From positions 124,001-188,000 of the forward strand of contig NZ_JACOFZ010000002.1 in assembly GCF_014284155.1 (NCBI RefSeq): a stretch of DNA of 64,000 nucleotides. Reading direction: 5' to 3'. The translations under genes and the position numbers were made by a program. Positions 35,407 to 45,409 of the stretch are shown piece after piece. Position 1 is the stretch's first letter; each line of letters starts with the position of its first letter. This DNA is from Affinundibacterium nitidum. Its GTDB lineage: Bacteria > Pseudomonadota > Gammaproteobacteria > Burkholderiales > Burkholderiaceae_D. Below the pieces are notes generated by a model, which was given only the letters and a program-made list of their open reading frames with translations, did no database searches and was not told the DNA's origin.

Positions 35407-35730
35407 TCAGATGGACTTAATCGTGCCTTTTGGTAGCAGTGTAGTTACTGCGCTTTTTTGTACGTGCATTTCTGTACCGTTGCTTACTTCAATCGTCACA
35501 AATGCATCACTAACTTTATTAACCTTACCAACGATCCCGCCAGCAGTGACGACCTCATCACCCTTAGACAATGCGTCAATCATCGCTTTCTGCTCTTTTT
35601 GACGTTTCATTTGAGGACGAATCATCACAAAATATAAAACCACGAACATCAACAACAAAGGCAAAAAACTCATCATTGATGATTCTGGTGCAGCACCTGC
35701 TGCTTGAGCGTAAGCATTAGAAATAAACAC
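35407..35730 (-). CDS. yajC: Preprotein translocase subunit YajC
   Basis: A small inner-membrane partner of SecDF. From GTG at 35730 it has 107 residues and reads MFISNAYAQAAG, which suits the family. This GTG is seven bases after GGAG, while the TTG at 35736 is too close to it. One transmembrane helix (MMSFLPLLLMFVVLYFVMI) is followed by RPQMKRQKEQ and a small soluble domain. The known beta-proteobacterial order is queA-tgt-yajC-secD-secF; here an unrelated gene separates it from tgt. Confidence 0.95.
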   Translation of the reverse strand: MFISNAYAQAAGAAPESSMMSFLPLLLMFVVLYFVMIRPQMKRQKEQKAMIDALSKGDEVVTAGGIVGKVNKVSDAFVTIEVSNGTEMHVQKSAVTTLLPKGTIKSI

Positions 35731-35736
35731 AATCAA

Positions 35737-36073
35737 ACTCCAATTTAAATGATTCTATAAACGATGATTTAACAGCACGTTGGTCGTATCTTGGGCCAAT
35801 TTCGCCGTTTTAAAGTCCCCAACGCTGTTTGATAACTATCGATCTAGCGCCGAAACGATCACAACGCTAGGTTAGTTTTGTGAAAGTATTAAGTTCGACG
35901 ACAAAGCGCAACATTCTAGCATCAGGGTCACTGGCTGGGCGAGATTCCCACAGTTAGCCAAGGCGAATTTGTGCAAAAAATGCTCACGCAACAAGAATTA
36001 CGGGTTTTTCAGTGGCTGAAATGAATTTCAATGATGACATTGATGATCCATTTCAACGAATGCAGGCACTCTC
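35737..36073. other. Gap upstream of yajC (337 bases)
   Basis: No gene or RNA gene seen. On the minus strand a TATAGAAT lies just before the yajC ribosome site at about 35755-35762, without a good -35. There is no terminator-like hairpin after the membrane protein gene that ends at 36074, so read-through into yajC is possible. Confidence 0.45.
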
Positions 36074-37858
36074 CTAGAATTCAGGGGAATTGATCACTTG
36101 CAACTGATATCCATTCGTCTCTAACTCTCGAGCGTAACTTTGGAGGTCTTGCATATAGAGAATCGTACTGCAGGTACGGAACTGCTGGATAGGAAGTTTC
36201 TTGTAGTTACCAAGTTGATAGTGATAAAAATAGAGCTCAAGCGAGGAATTCGGAAAACAGTAAAGACTCTTGCCATCAAAAAAAGCAGGGAAATTAGGCG
36301 CAGATTGCAAGGCACTAAAGTCTCCGGCGGCAAAAGGCATATGCGGATTTAATCCATTTTGAGCGAAAGAATCTAGCTTAAGTTTTACTTCGGTCGCGAC
36401 ATCAGTGACAAAAAAGGCCGATATCAAACTCAAGACTGGCACCAACAACTTCATCTCGTGAGACAAATAATTCAGTGCGATCGCCAAGGTAAAAATCAAA
36501 ATAGAGGAAATATTGAGAAGGTTATTCTCGTGACTGCGCCCCAAGAAATAAACCAAGGCACCACAACAAAGGAAAATCAACAGCCCATTAGCGTTGTAAT
36601 TGTTTGTCTCCTCGCCTTTTTGAGAAAAAATTAAGCCCGCACAAAAGATAAGTAGTGGCGCTACCACCCAAAAAAAGGATTGTGTTCCCAGAGGCCAAAA
36701 CGAAATCTGAAAACGTAAGTAATCTGAAAGGCGGGCATTACTAAAAAATAATTGTGCCAGTACTGCCACACTGACCAAAATCAAACTAATGGTCATGATG
36801 CGTTTCCAACTAAGTTCTTGACTGCCGCTCAACTTACGTAAGACCAAATATCCAAGATACATACCCGCGAAGATAGTAGCGAAGGTCTTGCTTAAAACGA
36901 TCATGACAAGCAGATACAACACAGGTGCGATCGACACCAATCCATAACGACGGACCAAGACATACAACGGCAGCCAAATCTCTAAACGCAAGAACGAGAC
37001 CTGCGGCACTTTTGTCGCATCGGAGAGATTTAAATGGTACTTCGCTAAAATAAAAAGAATAACCGCAAACAGAAACACTTCTTTGCGAACGACCTTATAC
37101 AAAGCATAAAACATCCACACATTAAAAATGGTATTCGCAATCTGTAGGAGTACTTTGTATTGGTTCAAATCCCAATGCTGCGCGATAAACGGAGAAATCG
37201 AAAGCGGCAGCAATACATCATACTGGCTGACTACTTCAGACAATGATTGCCCGGCCAATGCTCGCATGGCTGGCTCAATAATATAGGAGTAGTTATATAA
37301 ACTAAATGGTGAAGTAGAAATGAGTGTGCAAATGACGACGATCAAAAACCCAATCAGCGGGTAACTGTATTTCCTACCATAAGGAATCAAGCTGAAGGCA
37401 ATAAACAGGGAAAATCCAAGCAAACTCGGATGCAATTCCCAATGAAAAAACGTGCTGACTGAGTGTTCCTTGCCTGGAAAGAGGAAGAAAACTATCGCGA
37501 ACAATGCTAGAAAATTGCCCAATAACAGAGACGGCAAGCTATGAAAAGCTTGCTTTAGGCGCGTTGAGAAATAACGGGAACAAACCCAAACACCGAGGCA
37601 CAAGCTCAATAAGGCCGCAAATAAAACTGGCAGTTCAATGCCTTTCCTTGATTGTGCGTACAAGCGCAACCAAGGCGTGAACATAGTAAGATCAGGAATC
37701 TGACCGTAGATATGACCGACTGATGCATAGTGAACCATACGCAAAGTCCACACCAAAGTCGCAATTGAAAGCAATAGTAGCAGCGCGCGAAGCGTCGCCA
37801 GCAACTGCTCTCGTGTCCACAACTGATTTAATCCTTGCATCGTTTGAAAAGTTTGCAT
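36074..37858 (-). CDS. Large multi-pass membrane protein of unknown function (GT-C-like layout)
   Basis: A 594-residue protein with about 12 hydrophobic helices between residues 20 and 490, and a short soluble C-terminal domain (about 495-594) that contains three cysteines. A long loop after the first helix holds PDLTMFTPWLRLYAQ. This layout, many helices with a small extracytoplasmic C-terminal domain, resembles GT-C glycosyltransferases or polysaccharide-processing enzymes, but I cannot see a diagnostic motif and do not assign a function. Start ATG at 37858 with GGAG upstream (CTGGAGTACATGC). It is inserted between tgt and yajC on the same strand, which breaks a usually continuous cluster, and its Leu/Phe-rich A/T-leaning composition differs from its neighbours. 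Confidence 0.75.
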   Translation of the reverse strand: MQTFQTMQGLNQLWTREQLLATLRALLLLLSIATLVWTLRMVHYASVGHIYGQIPDLTMFTPWLRLYAQSRKGIELPVLFAALLSLCLGVWVCSRYFSTRLKQAFHSLPSLLLGNFLALFAIVFFLFPGKEHSVSTFFHWELHPSLLGFSLFIAFSLIPYGRKYSYPLIGFLIVVICTLISTSPFSLYNYSYIIEPAMRALAGQSLSEVVSQYDVLLPLSISPFIAQHWDLNQYKVLLQIANTIFNVWMFYALYKVVRKEVFLFAVILFILAKYHLNLSDATKVPQVSFLRLEIWLPLYVLVRRYGLVSIAPVLYLLVMIVLSKTFATIFAGMYLGYLVLRKLSGSQELSWKRIMTISLILVSVAVLAQLFFSNARLSDYLRFQISFWPLGTQSFFWVVAPLLIFCAGLIFSQKGEETNNYNANGLLIFLCCGALVYFLGRSHENNLLNISSILIFTLAIALNYLSHEMKLLVPVLSLISAFFVTDVATEVKLKLDSFAQNGLNPHMPFAAGDFSALQSAPNFPAFFDGKSLYCFPNSSLELYFYHYQLGNYKKLPIQQFRTCSTILYMQDLQSYARELETNGYQLQVINSPEF

Positions 37859-37912
37859 GCATGTACTCCAGTTAAATCAGCCGTTCACGTTGATGACTCT
37901 CTTAAGGACCTT

Positions 37913-39082
<1,170 letters not shown>

Positions 39083-39150
39083 TTAAGAGCTTAAACGCAG
39101 ATTGAATTTTTTCCGCATATTGTTGCGTATTATTGCGTATCAAATGCTCC

Positions 39151-39255
39151 GAGAAGTTCAATGTCAGCGATGCAGTACAAGGCGCCAAGCAAGGCAATAC
39201 TTTGGTATTGCGAACATTAGTAACGCAGTAATGCGCCCTGAGATTGAATTTATTG
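39151..39255. repeat. Structured intergenic repeat, copy B (overlaps the queA stop codon)
   Basis: An element of about 105 bases homologous to copy A at 19776-19900. The left end GAGAAGTTCAATG matches the reverse of the right end ATTGAATTTATT. Internal GGCGCC (39181) pairs with GCGCC (39231), and a central perfect hairpin GCAATAC-TTTG-GTATTGC lies at 39194-39211. The stem sequence differs from copy A but pairing is kept, which suggests selection for structure. The queA stop TAA (39250-39252) lies inside the right end, at the same position as the pntB stop in copy A. Confidence 0.65.
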
Positions 39256-40293
39256 GTGCGCACTAGAACGGTTAGTTAATAGCATCGCATCTCCATAACT
39301 AAAGAAACGATACTTCTGTGCGATCGCATGAGCATAGGCTTCACGTATTGCATCATAACCAGCAAATGCTGATACCAACATCATCAATGTCGATTTCGGC
39401 AAATGGAAATTTGTCACTAAGCGATCTACCGTTTTAAATACATATCCTGGGGTAATGAACAAACGCGTATCACCACTGCCTGCGACTAAAGCGCCGCTTT
39501 GTGAAGCGGACTCAATCGCCCGCATACTAGTAGTGCCCACGCAAATCACATCTTTACCGGCTGCTTTCGCCGCTTGCACCGCAGCCACAGTTTCTTCTGG
39601 CACGGTGTACCATTCGCTATGCATATCGTGTTTGCTGAGGTCTTCCGTACGTACTGGTTGGAAGGTACCGGCGCCAACGTGCAAAGTCACAAATGCCAAT
39701 TGTATGCCTTTAGCTTTACATTTATCCAAGAGTGGCTGATCAAAGTGCAAGCCTGCTGTTGGCGCCGCAACGGCGCCGGGCACACGTGAATACACAGTCT
39801 GATAGCGTTGCTCGTCGAAATCATCCGCCTCATGATTGATGTATGGCGGCAAAGGCAAACGACCGTATTTTTCAATCAGTTCAAACACATCGCCAGGGAA
39901 ATGCAGTGTAAAAAATTCGCCCGCACGCTCACCCACTGTAACGTCGAAAGCATCTGCCAAACGAATCTTACTTCCTGCCAATGGCGACTTTGAGGCACGT
40001 AACTGTACATGCACGATATGTTCGTCAGCGGTATTTTTGATGACGCGCTCGACCAACATTTCGACCTTGCCACCCGTCTCTTTAGCACCGAAAAAGCGTG
40101 CCTTTAAAACTCGCGTATCGTTGAACACCAGCAAATCGCCCGCGTGAAGTTGGTCGATAATGTCTGAAAACTGACGATCGACGATGCCATCATCACTAAC
40201 ATGCAATAAACGCGAAGCCGTGCGATCTGGTAGCGCAGTTTGCGCGATCAGTTCGGGCGGTAAGTCAAAATCAAAGTCACTCAGTGAATACAT
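39250..40293 (-). CDS. queA: S-adenosylmethionine:tRNA ribosyltransferase-isomerase QueA
   Basis: Adds the epoxycyclopentane ring to preQ1-tRNA, making epoxyqueuosine. Length 347 residues from ATG at 40293, reading [18 protein letters not shown], the conserved family start; an ATG directly before it (40296) is equally possible. Conserved stretches are [25 protein letters not shown] and [14 protein letters not shown] (written in parts), plus [18 protein letters not shown]. It is divergent from recG, with tgt downstream. Its stop codon falls in the repeat element. Confidence 0.97.
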   Translation of the reverse strand: MYSLSDFDFDLPPELIAQTALPDRTASRLLHVSDDGIVDRQFSDIIDQLHAGDLLVFNDTRVLKARFFGAKETGGKVEMLVERVIKNTADEHIVHVQLRASKSPLAGSKIRLADAFDVTVGERAGEFFTLHFPGDVFELIEKYGRLPLPPYINHEADDFDEQRYQTVYSRVPGAVAAPTAGLHFDQPLLDKCKAKGIQLAFVTLHVGAGTFQPVRTEDLSKHDMHSEWYTVPEETVAAVQAAKAAGKDVICVGTTSMRAIESASQSGALVAGSGDTRLFITPGYVFKTVDRLVTNFHLPKSTLMMLVSAFAGYDAIREAYAHAIAQKYRFFSYGDAMLLTNRSSAHQ

Positions 40294-40407
40294 CATAAAT
40301 ACGCCATCAGAACAAAAGGAAAACAGTAAAGTCGCACCATGTTTTCCTCGCCGAAGTAATCATTACTTAGCGGAAGATAAACAATCACACAACAAAAAAT
40401 CACAGCA

Positions 40408-40423
40408 CTGTATAAAAAACCAG
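40408..40423. promoter_or_regulatory. LexA-box-like site upstream of recG
   Basis: CTGTATAAAAAACCAG matches the CTGT-N8-ACAG LexA pattern at all but one position. It lies 35 bases upstream of the recG start and next to a TAGAAT hexamer (40424-40429) that could be the recG -10. A single weak match of this kind can occur by chance. Confidence 0.3.
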
Positions 40424-40457
40424 TAGAATCTCGAAAACCAACCCGTCATTTTACCCT

Positions 40458-42533
40458 ATGTCTGAAAGCGCACCTAATAAGGCTAGCAGCAAAAAGAAAG
40501 CCCCCGCCAAGCCAGTACGGCTTGAGGAGAAGTTTGCCAAACTTGGCTTACGCTCCGATATGGACTTCGTGCTGCATTTACCTATGCGCTACGAAGACGA
40601 GACCGAAATCGTCAGCATGCGCGACGCGGGTTTTCGCGGCGGCAGCTCGGTGCAAGTCGAAGGTGAAGTCACCGAATGCGACATTCAATATCGCCCTCGC
40701 CGCCAATTAGTAGTCACCATCAGTGATGACACGGCCCAAGTCGTACTGCGCTTCCTTAATTTTTACGGTAGTCAAATTAAGCAGATGGCGGTCGGCATGC
40801 GTGTACGCGCCCGTGGCGAGTTGCGTCATGGTTTCTTCGGCGCGGAGATGGTGCACCCGACTTACAAAATGGTCAATGAAGGCGCGCCGCTGCCGACCGC
40901 CTTGACGCCTGTTTATCACGCTGGCGATGGTGTTTCGCAGCTGATGCTACGTAAAGCGATCACCAGTGCCTTGGCTCGCGTGCAGTGGTTTGATACCTTA
41001 TCCCCCACCATTTTGGGACAAATGGGCCTGCAAGATTTTGAATCTGCGGTCAAGTTATTACACAACCCACCGCCCGATGTCGACCAATACGCTTTACTCG
41101 AACACGAGCACCCCGCTTGGGAGCGCATGAAGTTCGACGAATTATTGGCACAACAGCTCTCACTCAAACGGGCACAAGCGTCGCGCCGTGCCAAAGGCGC
41201 CACCGCCCTCCCTATCGTTGGCGCGCTGACCCATGCGTTCTTGCAGACCCTGCCCTTTAAACTGACCGGAGCACAAGAACGTGTGTTAGAGGAAATTCGC
41301 GCCGACTTAAAACAAGTTTTTCCTATGCAGCGTTTGCTTCAGGGTGATGTTGGCAGCGGTAAAACCATCGTCGCTGCATTATCGGCAACACAAGCGATCG
41401 ACAACGGCTATCAGGCAGCTTTGATGGCGCCGACCGAAATTCTGGCGGAACAGCATTTCAGGAAGGTGGCTGGCTGGTTAGAACCCTTGGGCGTTAAGAC
41501 AGCTTGGCTGACTGGCAGTTTGAAAAAGAAAGACAAAGAAAAAGCTCAGGAGATGATCGCTTCGGGTGAAGCACAATTGGTGATTGGTACCCATGCGCTG
41601 ATACAAGACAGCGTGCAATTTGCCAAGCTTGGTTTAGTGATTGTCGACGAACAGCATCGCTTTGGTGTGGCGCAACGCCTTACACTCAGAAATAAGGCCG
41701 AAGCAGGTAAAATTCCTCATCAATTGATGATGTCAGCCACCCCTATTCCGCGCACATTAGCAATGACGTATTACGCGGATCTAGAAGTCTCTGTCATCGA
41801 TGAACTGCCGCCGGGCCGCACCCCTATCGTCACCCGTGTGGTCGATCAGAATCGGCGCGATGAAGTAATCGAACGCGTTCATGCTGCTGCACTCGAAGGC
41901 AAACAAGTGTATTGGGTGTGTCCTTTGATTGAAGAGTCTGAGGCACTGCAATTACAAACAGCCACCGATACCTTAGCCATGCTCAGCGAAGCCTTGCCGG
42001 ACTGCCGCGTGGGCTTAGTTCACGGCAAGCTCAAAGCCGCTGAAAAGCAAATGGTGATGGACGCTTTCACTCGCAATGAAATTCAAGTCCTCGTAGCAAC
42101 CACCGTGATTGAAGTTGGTGTTGACGTGCCCAATGCCAGCTTAATGGTGATCGAACATGCGGAGCGTTTTGGTCTCTCGCAGTTGCACCAATTACGAGGA
42201 CGTGTCGGACGCGGCGCCGCCGCCAGTGTCTGTCTCTTACTGTATCAAGGTCCCTTGGGTCATACCGCGAAACAACGCTTACTCACTATGCGTGAAAGCA
42301 CCGATGGTTTTGAAATTGCGCGCAAAGATTTGGAACTCCGTGGGCCTGGCGAGTTTCTCGGTGCGCGCCAATCGGGTGAGGCTTTGCTCCGTTTTGCCAA
42401 TCTCGAAAAAGACCAATACTTGGTAGAAAAGGCGCGTAACCTCGCGGTTGAATTACTGGCACACGACCTTCCTACGGTAGAGGCCCATTTGCAGCGTTGG
42501 ATGGGGCAGAGAGAGGAATTTCTGCGTGTTTAA
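40458..42533 (+). CDS. recG: ATP-dependent DNA helicase RecG
   Basis: A branched-DNA translocase that remodels stalled forks and Holliday junctions. Length 691 residues, as usual. The N-terminal wedge domain (about 15-170, an OB fold) is followed by helicase domain 1 with Walker A GDVGSGKTIVA at about 296-306 and the DEQH box (IVDEQHRFG). Helicase domain 2 has ATTVIEVGVDVPNAS and the QLHQLRGRVGRG motif VI. Start ATG at 40458; the first 20 residues are a basic low-complexity tail. In many betaproteobacteria oxyR and ubiA come directly after; here four genes lie between recG and oxyR. Confidence 0.97.
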   Translation: MSESAPNKASSKKKAPAKPVRLEEKFAKLGLRSDMDFVLHLPMRYEDETEIVSMRDAGFRGGSSVQVEGEVTECDIQYRPRRQLVVTISDDTAQVVLRFLNFYGSQIKQMAVGMRVRARGELRHGFFGAEMVHPTYKMVNEGAPLPTALTPVYHAGDGVSQLMLRKAITSALARVQWFDTLSPTILGQMGLQDFESAVKLLHNPPPDVDQYALLEHEHPAWERMKFDELLAQQLSLKRAQASRRAKGATALPIVGALTHAFLQTLPFKLTGAQERVLEEIRADLKQVFPMQRLLQGDVGSGKTIVAALSATQAIDNGYQAALMAPTEILAEQHFRKVAGWLEPLGVKTAWLTGSLKKKDKEKAQEMIASGEAQLVIGTHALIQDSVQFAKLGLVIVDEQHRFGVAQRLTLRNKAEAGKIPHQLMMSATPIPRTLAMTYYADLEVSVIDELPPGRTPIVTRVVDQNRRDEVIERVHAAALEGKQVYWVCPLIEESEALQLQTATDTLAMLSEALPDCRVGLVHGKLKAAEKQMVMDAFTRNEIQVLVATTVIEVGVDVPNASLMVIEHAERFGLSQLHQLRGRVGRGAAASVCLLLYQGPLGHTAKQRLLTMRESTDGFEIARKDLELRGPGEFLGARQSGEALLRFANLEKDQYLVEKARNLAVELLAHDLPTVEAHLQRWMGQREEFLRV

Positions 42534-42709
42534 GCTTGATCTGCATCAGTCTTGAGCCGTCTACACACCAGCTAGACCTTTTCTTCGGGAAATTTTCTCT
42601 GCTCGAAACGCAATTTTCAGTTATCGTAATGCCTGCTTGAATTTCGCCAGCAATCAGATTTTCGACTATCTTCCCCTATCGCCAGAACAACATCATTTTA
42701 GGAGTTCTC

Positions 42710-43621
42710 ATGAGTTTAGATTTTTCAGGACGCGTTGCCATTGTTACCGGTGCTGGTGGTGGTTTGGGTCGCGAACATGCACTTGCTTTGTCCAAACGCG
42801 GTGCCAAAGTAGTGGTGAATGACCTTGGTGGCGCACGTGATGGTTCTGGTGGTTCTGCTAGCGCAGCACAAGCCGTCGTAGATGAAATTATCGCTGCTGG
42901 CGGCGAAGCAATTGCGAATAGCGCTTCGGTAACCGATTTCGCCGCTGTGCAAGCGATGGTGCAAGACGCCATGGATAAATGGGGTCGTGTTGATATCCTA
43001 ATTAACAATGCTGGCATTTTGCGTGATAAATCGTTCGGCAAAATGGAGTTGGAAGATTTCCGCTTAGTGGTCGAGGTACACCTGATGGGTAGCGTCAATT
43101 GCTGTAAAGCTGTCTGGCCTATTATGGTTGAGCAAAACTATGGCCGCATCATGATGACGACGTCTTCGTCAGGTTTGTATGGCAACTTCGGTCAATCCAA
43201 CTACAGCGCAGCGAAATTAGGATTAGTCGGCTTGATGCAAACCTTGTCGATCGAAGGTGCGAAACACGATATTCGCGTCAACTCTCTAGCACCCACTGCT
43301 GCGACTCGGATGACCAACGGTCTCTACCCAGAGGCGATGTTAAACGCGATTCAAGCCAGTGATGTGGTGCCAGCGATGTTGGTATTGGCTGCGCAAGATG
43401 CACCGAATCGCACTATCTTGTGTGCAGGTGCAGGTAGCTTTGAAGCAGCACACATTAGTTTGACGCAAGGTGTCTATCTTGGACGTGGTGAGTCAGTCGA
43501 CGAAGAACTAATGGCCCGCCTGCAAGAAGTCAAAGATAGCAACGAACAAAAGATTCCTGAAAACGGTATGGCACAAGGCCACCAGGAAATCATGGCAGCG
43601 ATGGCGGCACATCGCGACTAA
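42710..43621 (+). CDS. Short-chain dehydrogenase, 3-hydroxyacyl-CoA dehydrogenase/MFE-2-like
   Basis: A 303-residue NAD(P)-dependent SDR. The cofactor motif TGAGGGLG is at about 13-20, followed by NDLGGARDGSGGSA, which is typical of the dehydrogenase unit of peroxisomal multifunctional enzyme 2 (HSD17B4). NNAG lies at about 97-100, the catalytic Ser around 150, and Tyr-x-x-x-Lys in YSAAK at about 163-167. The C-terminus is extended beyond the core SDR fold. A role in beta-oxidation or a similar hydroxyacyl-CoA step is inferred; the substrate is not known. ATG at 42710 has AGGAG seven bases before. It has its own strong terminator. Confidence 0.88.
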   Translation: MSLDFSGRVAIVTGAGGGLGREHALALSKRGAKVVVNDLGGARDGSGGSASAAQAVVDEIIAAGGEAIANSASVTDFAAVQAMVQDAMDKWGRVDILINNAGILRDKSFGKMELEDFRLVVEVHLMGSVNCCKAVWPIMVEQNYGRIMMTTSSSGLYGNFGQSNYSAAKLGLVGLMQTLSIEGAKHDIRVNSLAPTAATRMTNGLYPEAMLNAIQASDVVPAMLVLAAQDAPNRTILCAGAGSFEAAHISLTQGVYLGRGESVDEELMARLQEVKDSNEQKIPENGMAQGHQEIMAAMAAHRD

Positions 43622-43639
43622 GCCAAGCTACAATTAACA

Positions 43640-43676
43640 AAAAGCCCCGTAAGTTGAATCTACGGGGCTTTTTATT
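43640..43676 (+). terminator. Rho-independent terminator of the SDR gene
   Basis: A perfect 12-pair stem AAAAGCCCCGTA / TACGGGGCTTTT with a nine-base loop and a T run, 18 bases after the stop codon. Confidence 0.93.
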
Positions 43677-44057
43677 TGGAGCTATGGAAGACTAGACTTG
43701 CTTTATCTCATGGAGAGTTTATCGCTTATCTTCTTCTCGCTTACAGTTCACTTACAATCCACTCAATTAGTAGACATTTCTTTGAGATTGCCTTTAGAGA
43801 CATGATCGATTAGTTTAATGCAAGGAACAACACCTACTTCGATCGGTTTGTCTTTTGCCATATAGTCACAATACAATGAACCAAGAATTGCTTAGTTTTG
43901 GGGTACCTGCGGAGCTCTGCCAATATTCATGTCAAAAAAAGACGGCTTAATGCGTATCTAGGACTATCCTATCGCTTCTTTACAATTGGTCTCGTCGACC
44001 TGCGATAGTACAGCATCACTCTTTGTTTTAACCACTTGAAGAAAACCAGACATCAAC
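43677..44057. other. Gap between the SDR terminator and the LytS-type kinase gene (about 380 bases)
   Basis: No intact gene. It contains a possible minus-strand coding remnant at 43763-43861 and must also hold the promoter of the kinase gene. No terminator-like or operator-like palindrome stands out. Confidence 0.45.
43763..43861 (-). pseudogene. Possible short coding remnant on the minus strand
   Basis: A 32-codon frame, MAKDKPIEVGVVPCIKLIDH and then VSKGNLKEMSTN before TGA. The open frame extends 12 codons further upstream (reading AILGSLYCDY, among others) to a TAA. Residue composition looks protein-like, with alternating hydrophobic positions, rather than random. There is no ribosome site and no neighbour on that strand. 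It could be the tail of a lost gene. I do not recognise the family. Confidence 0.25.
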
Positions 44058-45398
44058 ATGTCCAATATAGAAAAGACGGCGCCTCTGCCCGACCAACCCT
44101 TGCCAGAAAAGCTCACTGCCAAACTTGGCAGTTGGTCTGTGCGTGCCCAGCACTATCCTATCTTTAGTCAAACCTGGTTTCGTTATAGGGCGCTGAGTTT
44201 TGCGCTACCGATGGTTGTACTTGCCTTTATTTTAGGTAGCATCGCGGTTCTTATTTCGCTCGAACCTAAAGTCTCGCCAAACCAGGTCAAGCCGCACTTA
44301 ATGTTTCTCGTCATTTACCTTGGTATTGCCATCAATTTATTACTCGGTAGATGGTTGGCATGCCAAGTTCGTCGACGTAGGTGGTCAGCCAAGAAAGAAA
44401 AATATGGAATTGCCGCTGTACTCGTAATTGGGATTGCTTTGTCGTTTGGCATCACCGAGTCTGCAGACCGTGTCTTAGAAAAAAAAGTGACGCAAAGCAC
44501 GCCAGTCAAAAAGGAAGAAGCTAAAAAAATCATCAATAATGAACAGGTCCAATTCGGCGTAATCATCACCGACGAACCTCCCAAGTCGGAAAGAAAAGCG
44601 GGCGTTGTGAATTTGGTTTTTTGGCTCATCTTAATGATTTGGTGGGGCGGCGCTTTTGACTATGTCGCCTACTTAAAACAAGGGCGTGCATTAGAGGAAG
44701 CCATGATTCAAGAGAAATTGGAAAAATATAAGCGTGAACGCAATCAAGCACAGATGCGACTTTCCGTACTCGCCAGCCAAGTTGAACCACATTTTTTATT
44801 CAACACGCTTTCTGGTGTACGCGCAGCGATGTTGAGCGATCCTGCACGTGGCGTAGTTATAATCGATCATCTCGTCGACTATCTGCGTTCGACCATCCCC
44901 CAAATGCGCGACGACGGTAACTTAATGTTGACCACGGTACAGAACCAATTTGAATCAGTCAGAGCCTATCTTGGCGTGATTCATACACGTATCCCACGCC
45001 TCAGCTTCTCTATCGAATGTCCGACCGAACTTAAAGATTGTGTGGTGCCACCCCTAATGTTGATTAGCCTTGTTGAGAATGCAGTCAAACATGGGATCGA
45101 GCCCAAAAAAGGACCAGTGGAAATTGTCGTGACAGCCAGAAAAGAAAAAAAACAGAATGCATCAATCGGTGAAGAATTGGTTCTGAGCGTCGCAGACAAT
45201 GGCGTTGGTTTCGGCACGACGAGCTCTGGTACCGGTATCGGGTTAACGAATATCCGCGAGCGACTCAAGCAATTGTACGGTGATGATGCCGCCCTCACGC
45301 TGAATATGCGTGAGCAAGGTGGAATTGAGGCGAGCATACGTTTGCCCTTGAGCTTCGACCTCAATCTTGAACTTGAAAATGACAATATTTCTGTATAA
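44058..45398 (+). CDS. LytS/YehU-family sensor histidine kinase
   Basis: A 446-residue membrane kinase. Two pairs of hydrophobic segments (about 47-67, 80-97, 117-131 and 184-200) flank a hydrophilic, probably periplasmic loop. A coiled coil at about 205-235 leads to the His_kinase domain with the phosphoacceptor His245 in EPHFLFNTLSG. The ATPase domain has VENAVKHGIEPKKG, DNGVGFG and TGIGLTNIRERL. It belongs to the LytS group without a classical HisKA domain. The LytTR regulator starts 11 bases downstream, so the two form a pair. The signal is unknown. Confidence 0.92.
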   Translation: MSNIEKTAPLPDQPLPEKLTAKLGSWSVRAQHYPIFSQTWFRYRALSFALPMVVLAFILGSIAVLISLEPKVSPNQVKPHLMFLVIYLGIAINLLLGRWLACQVRRRRWSAKKEKYGIAAVLVIGIALSFGITESADRVLEKKVTQSTPVKKEEAKKIINNEQVQFGVIITDEPPKSERKAGVVNLVFWLILMIWWGGAFDYVAYLKQGRALEEAMIQEKLEKYKRERNQAQMRLSVLASQVEPHFLFNTLSGVRAAMLSDPARGVVIIDHLVDYLRSTIPQMRDDGNLMLTTVQNQFESVRAYLGVIHTRIPRLSFSIECPTELKDCVVPPLMLISLVENAVKHGIEPKKGPVEIVVTARKEKKQNASIGEELVLSVADNGVGFGTTSSGTGIGLTNIRERLKQLYGDDAALTLNMREQGGIEASIRLPLSFDLNLELENDNISV

Positions 45399-45409
45399 GC
45401 GAGAACCAC

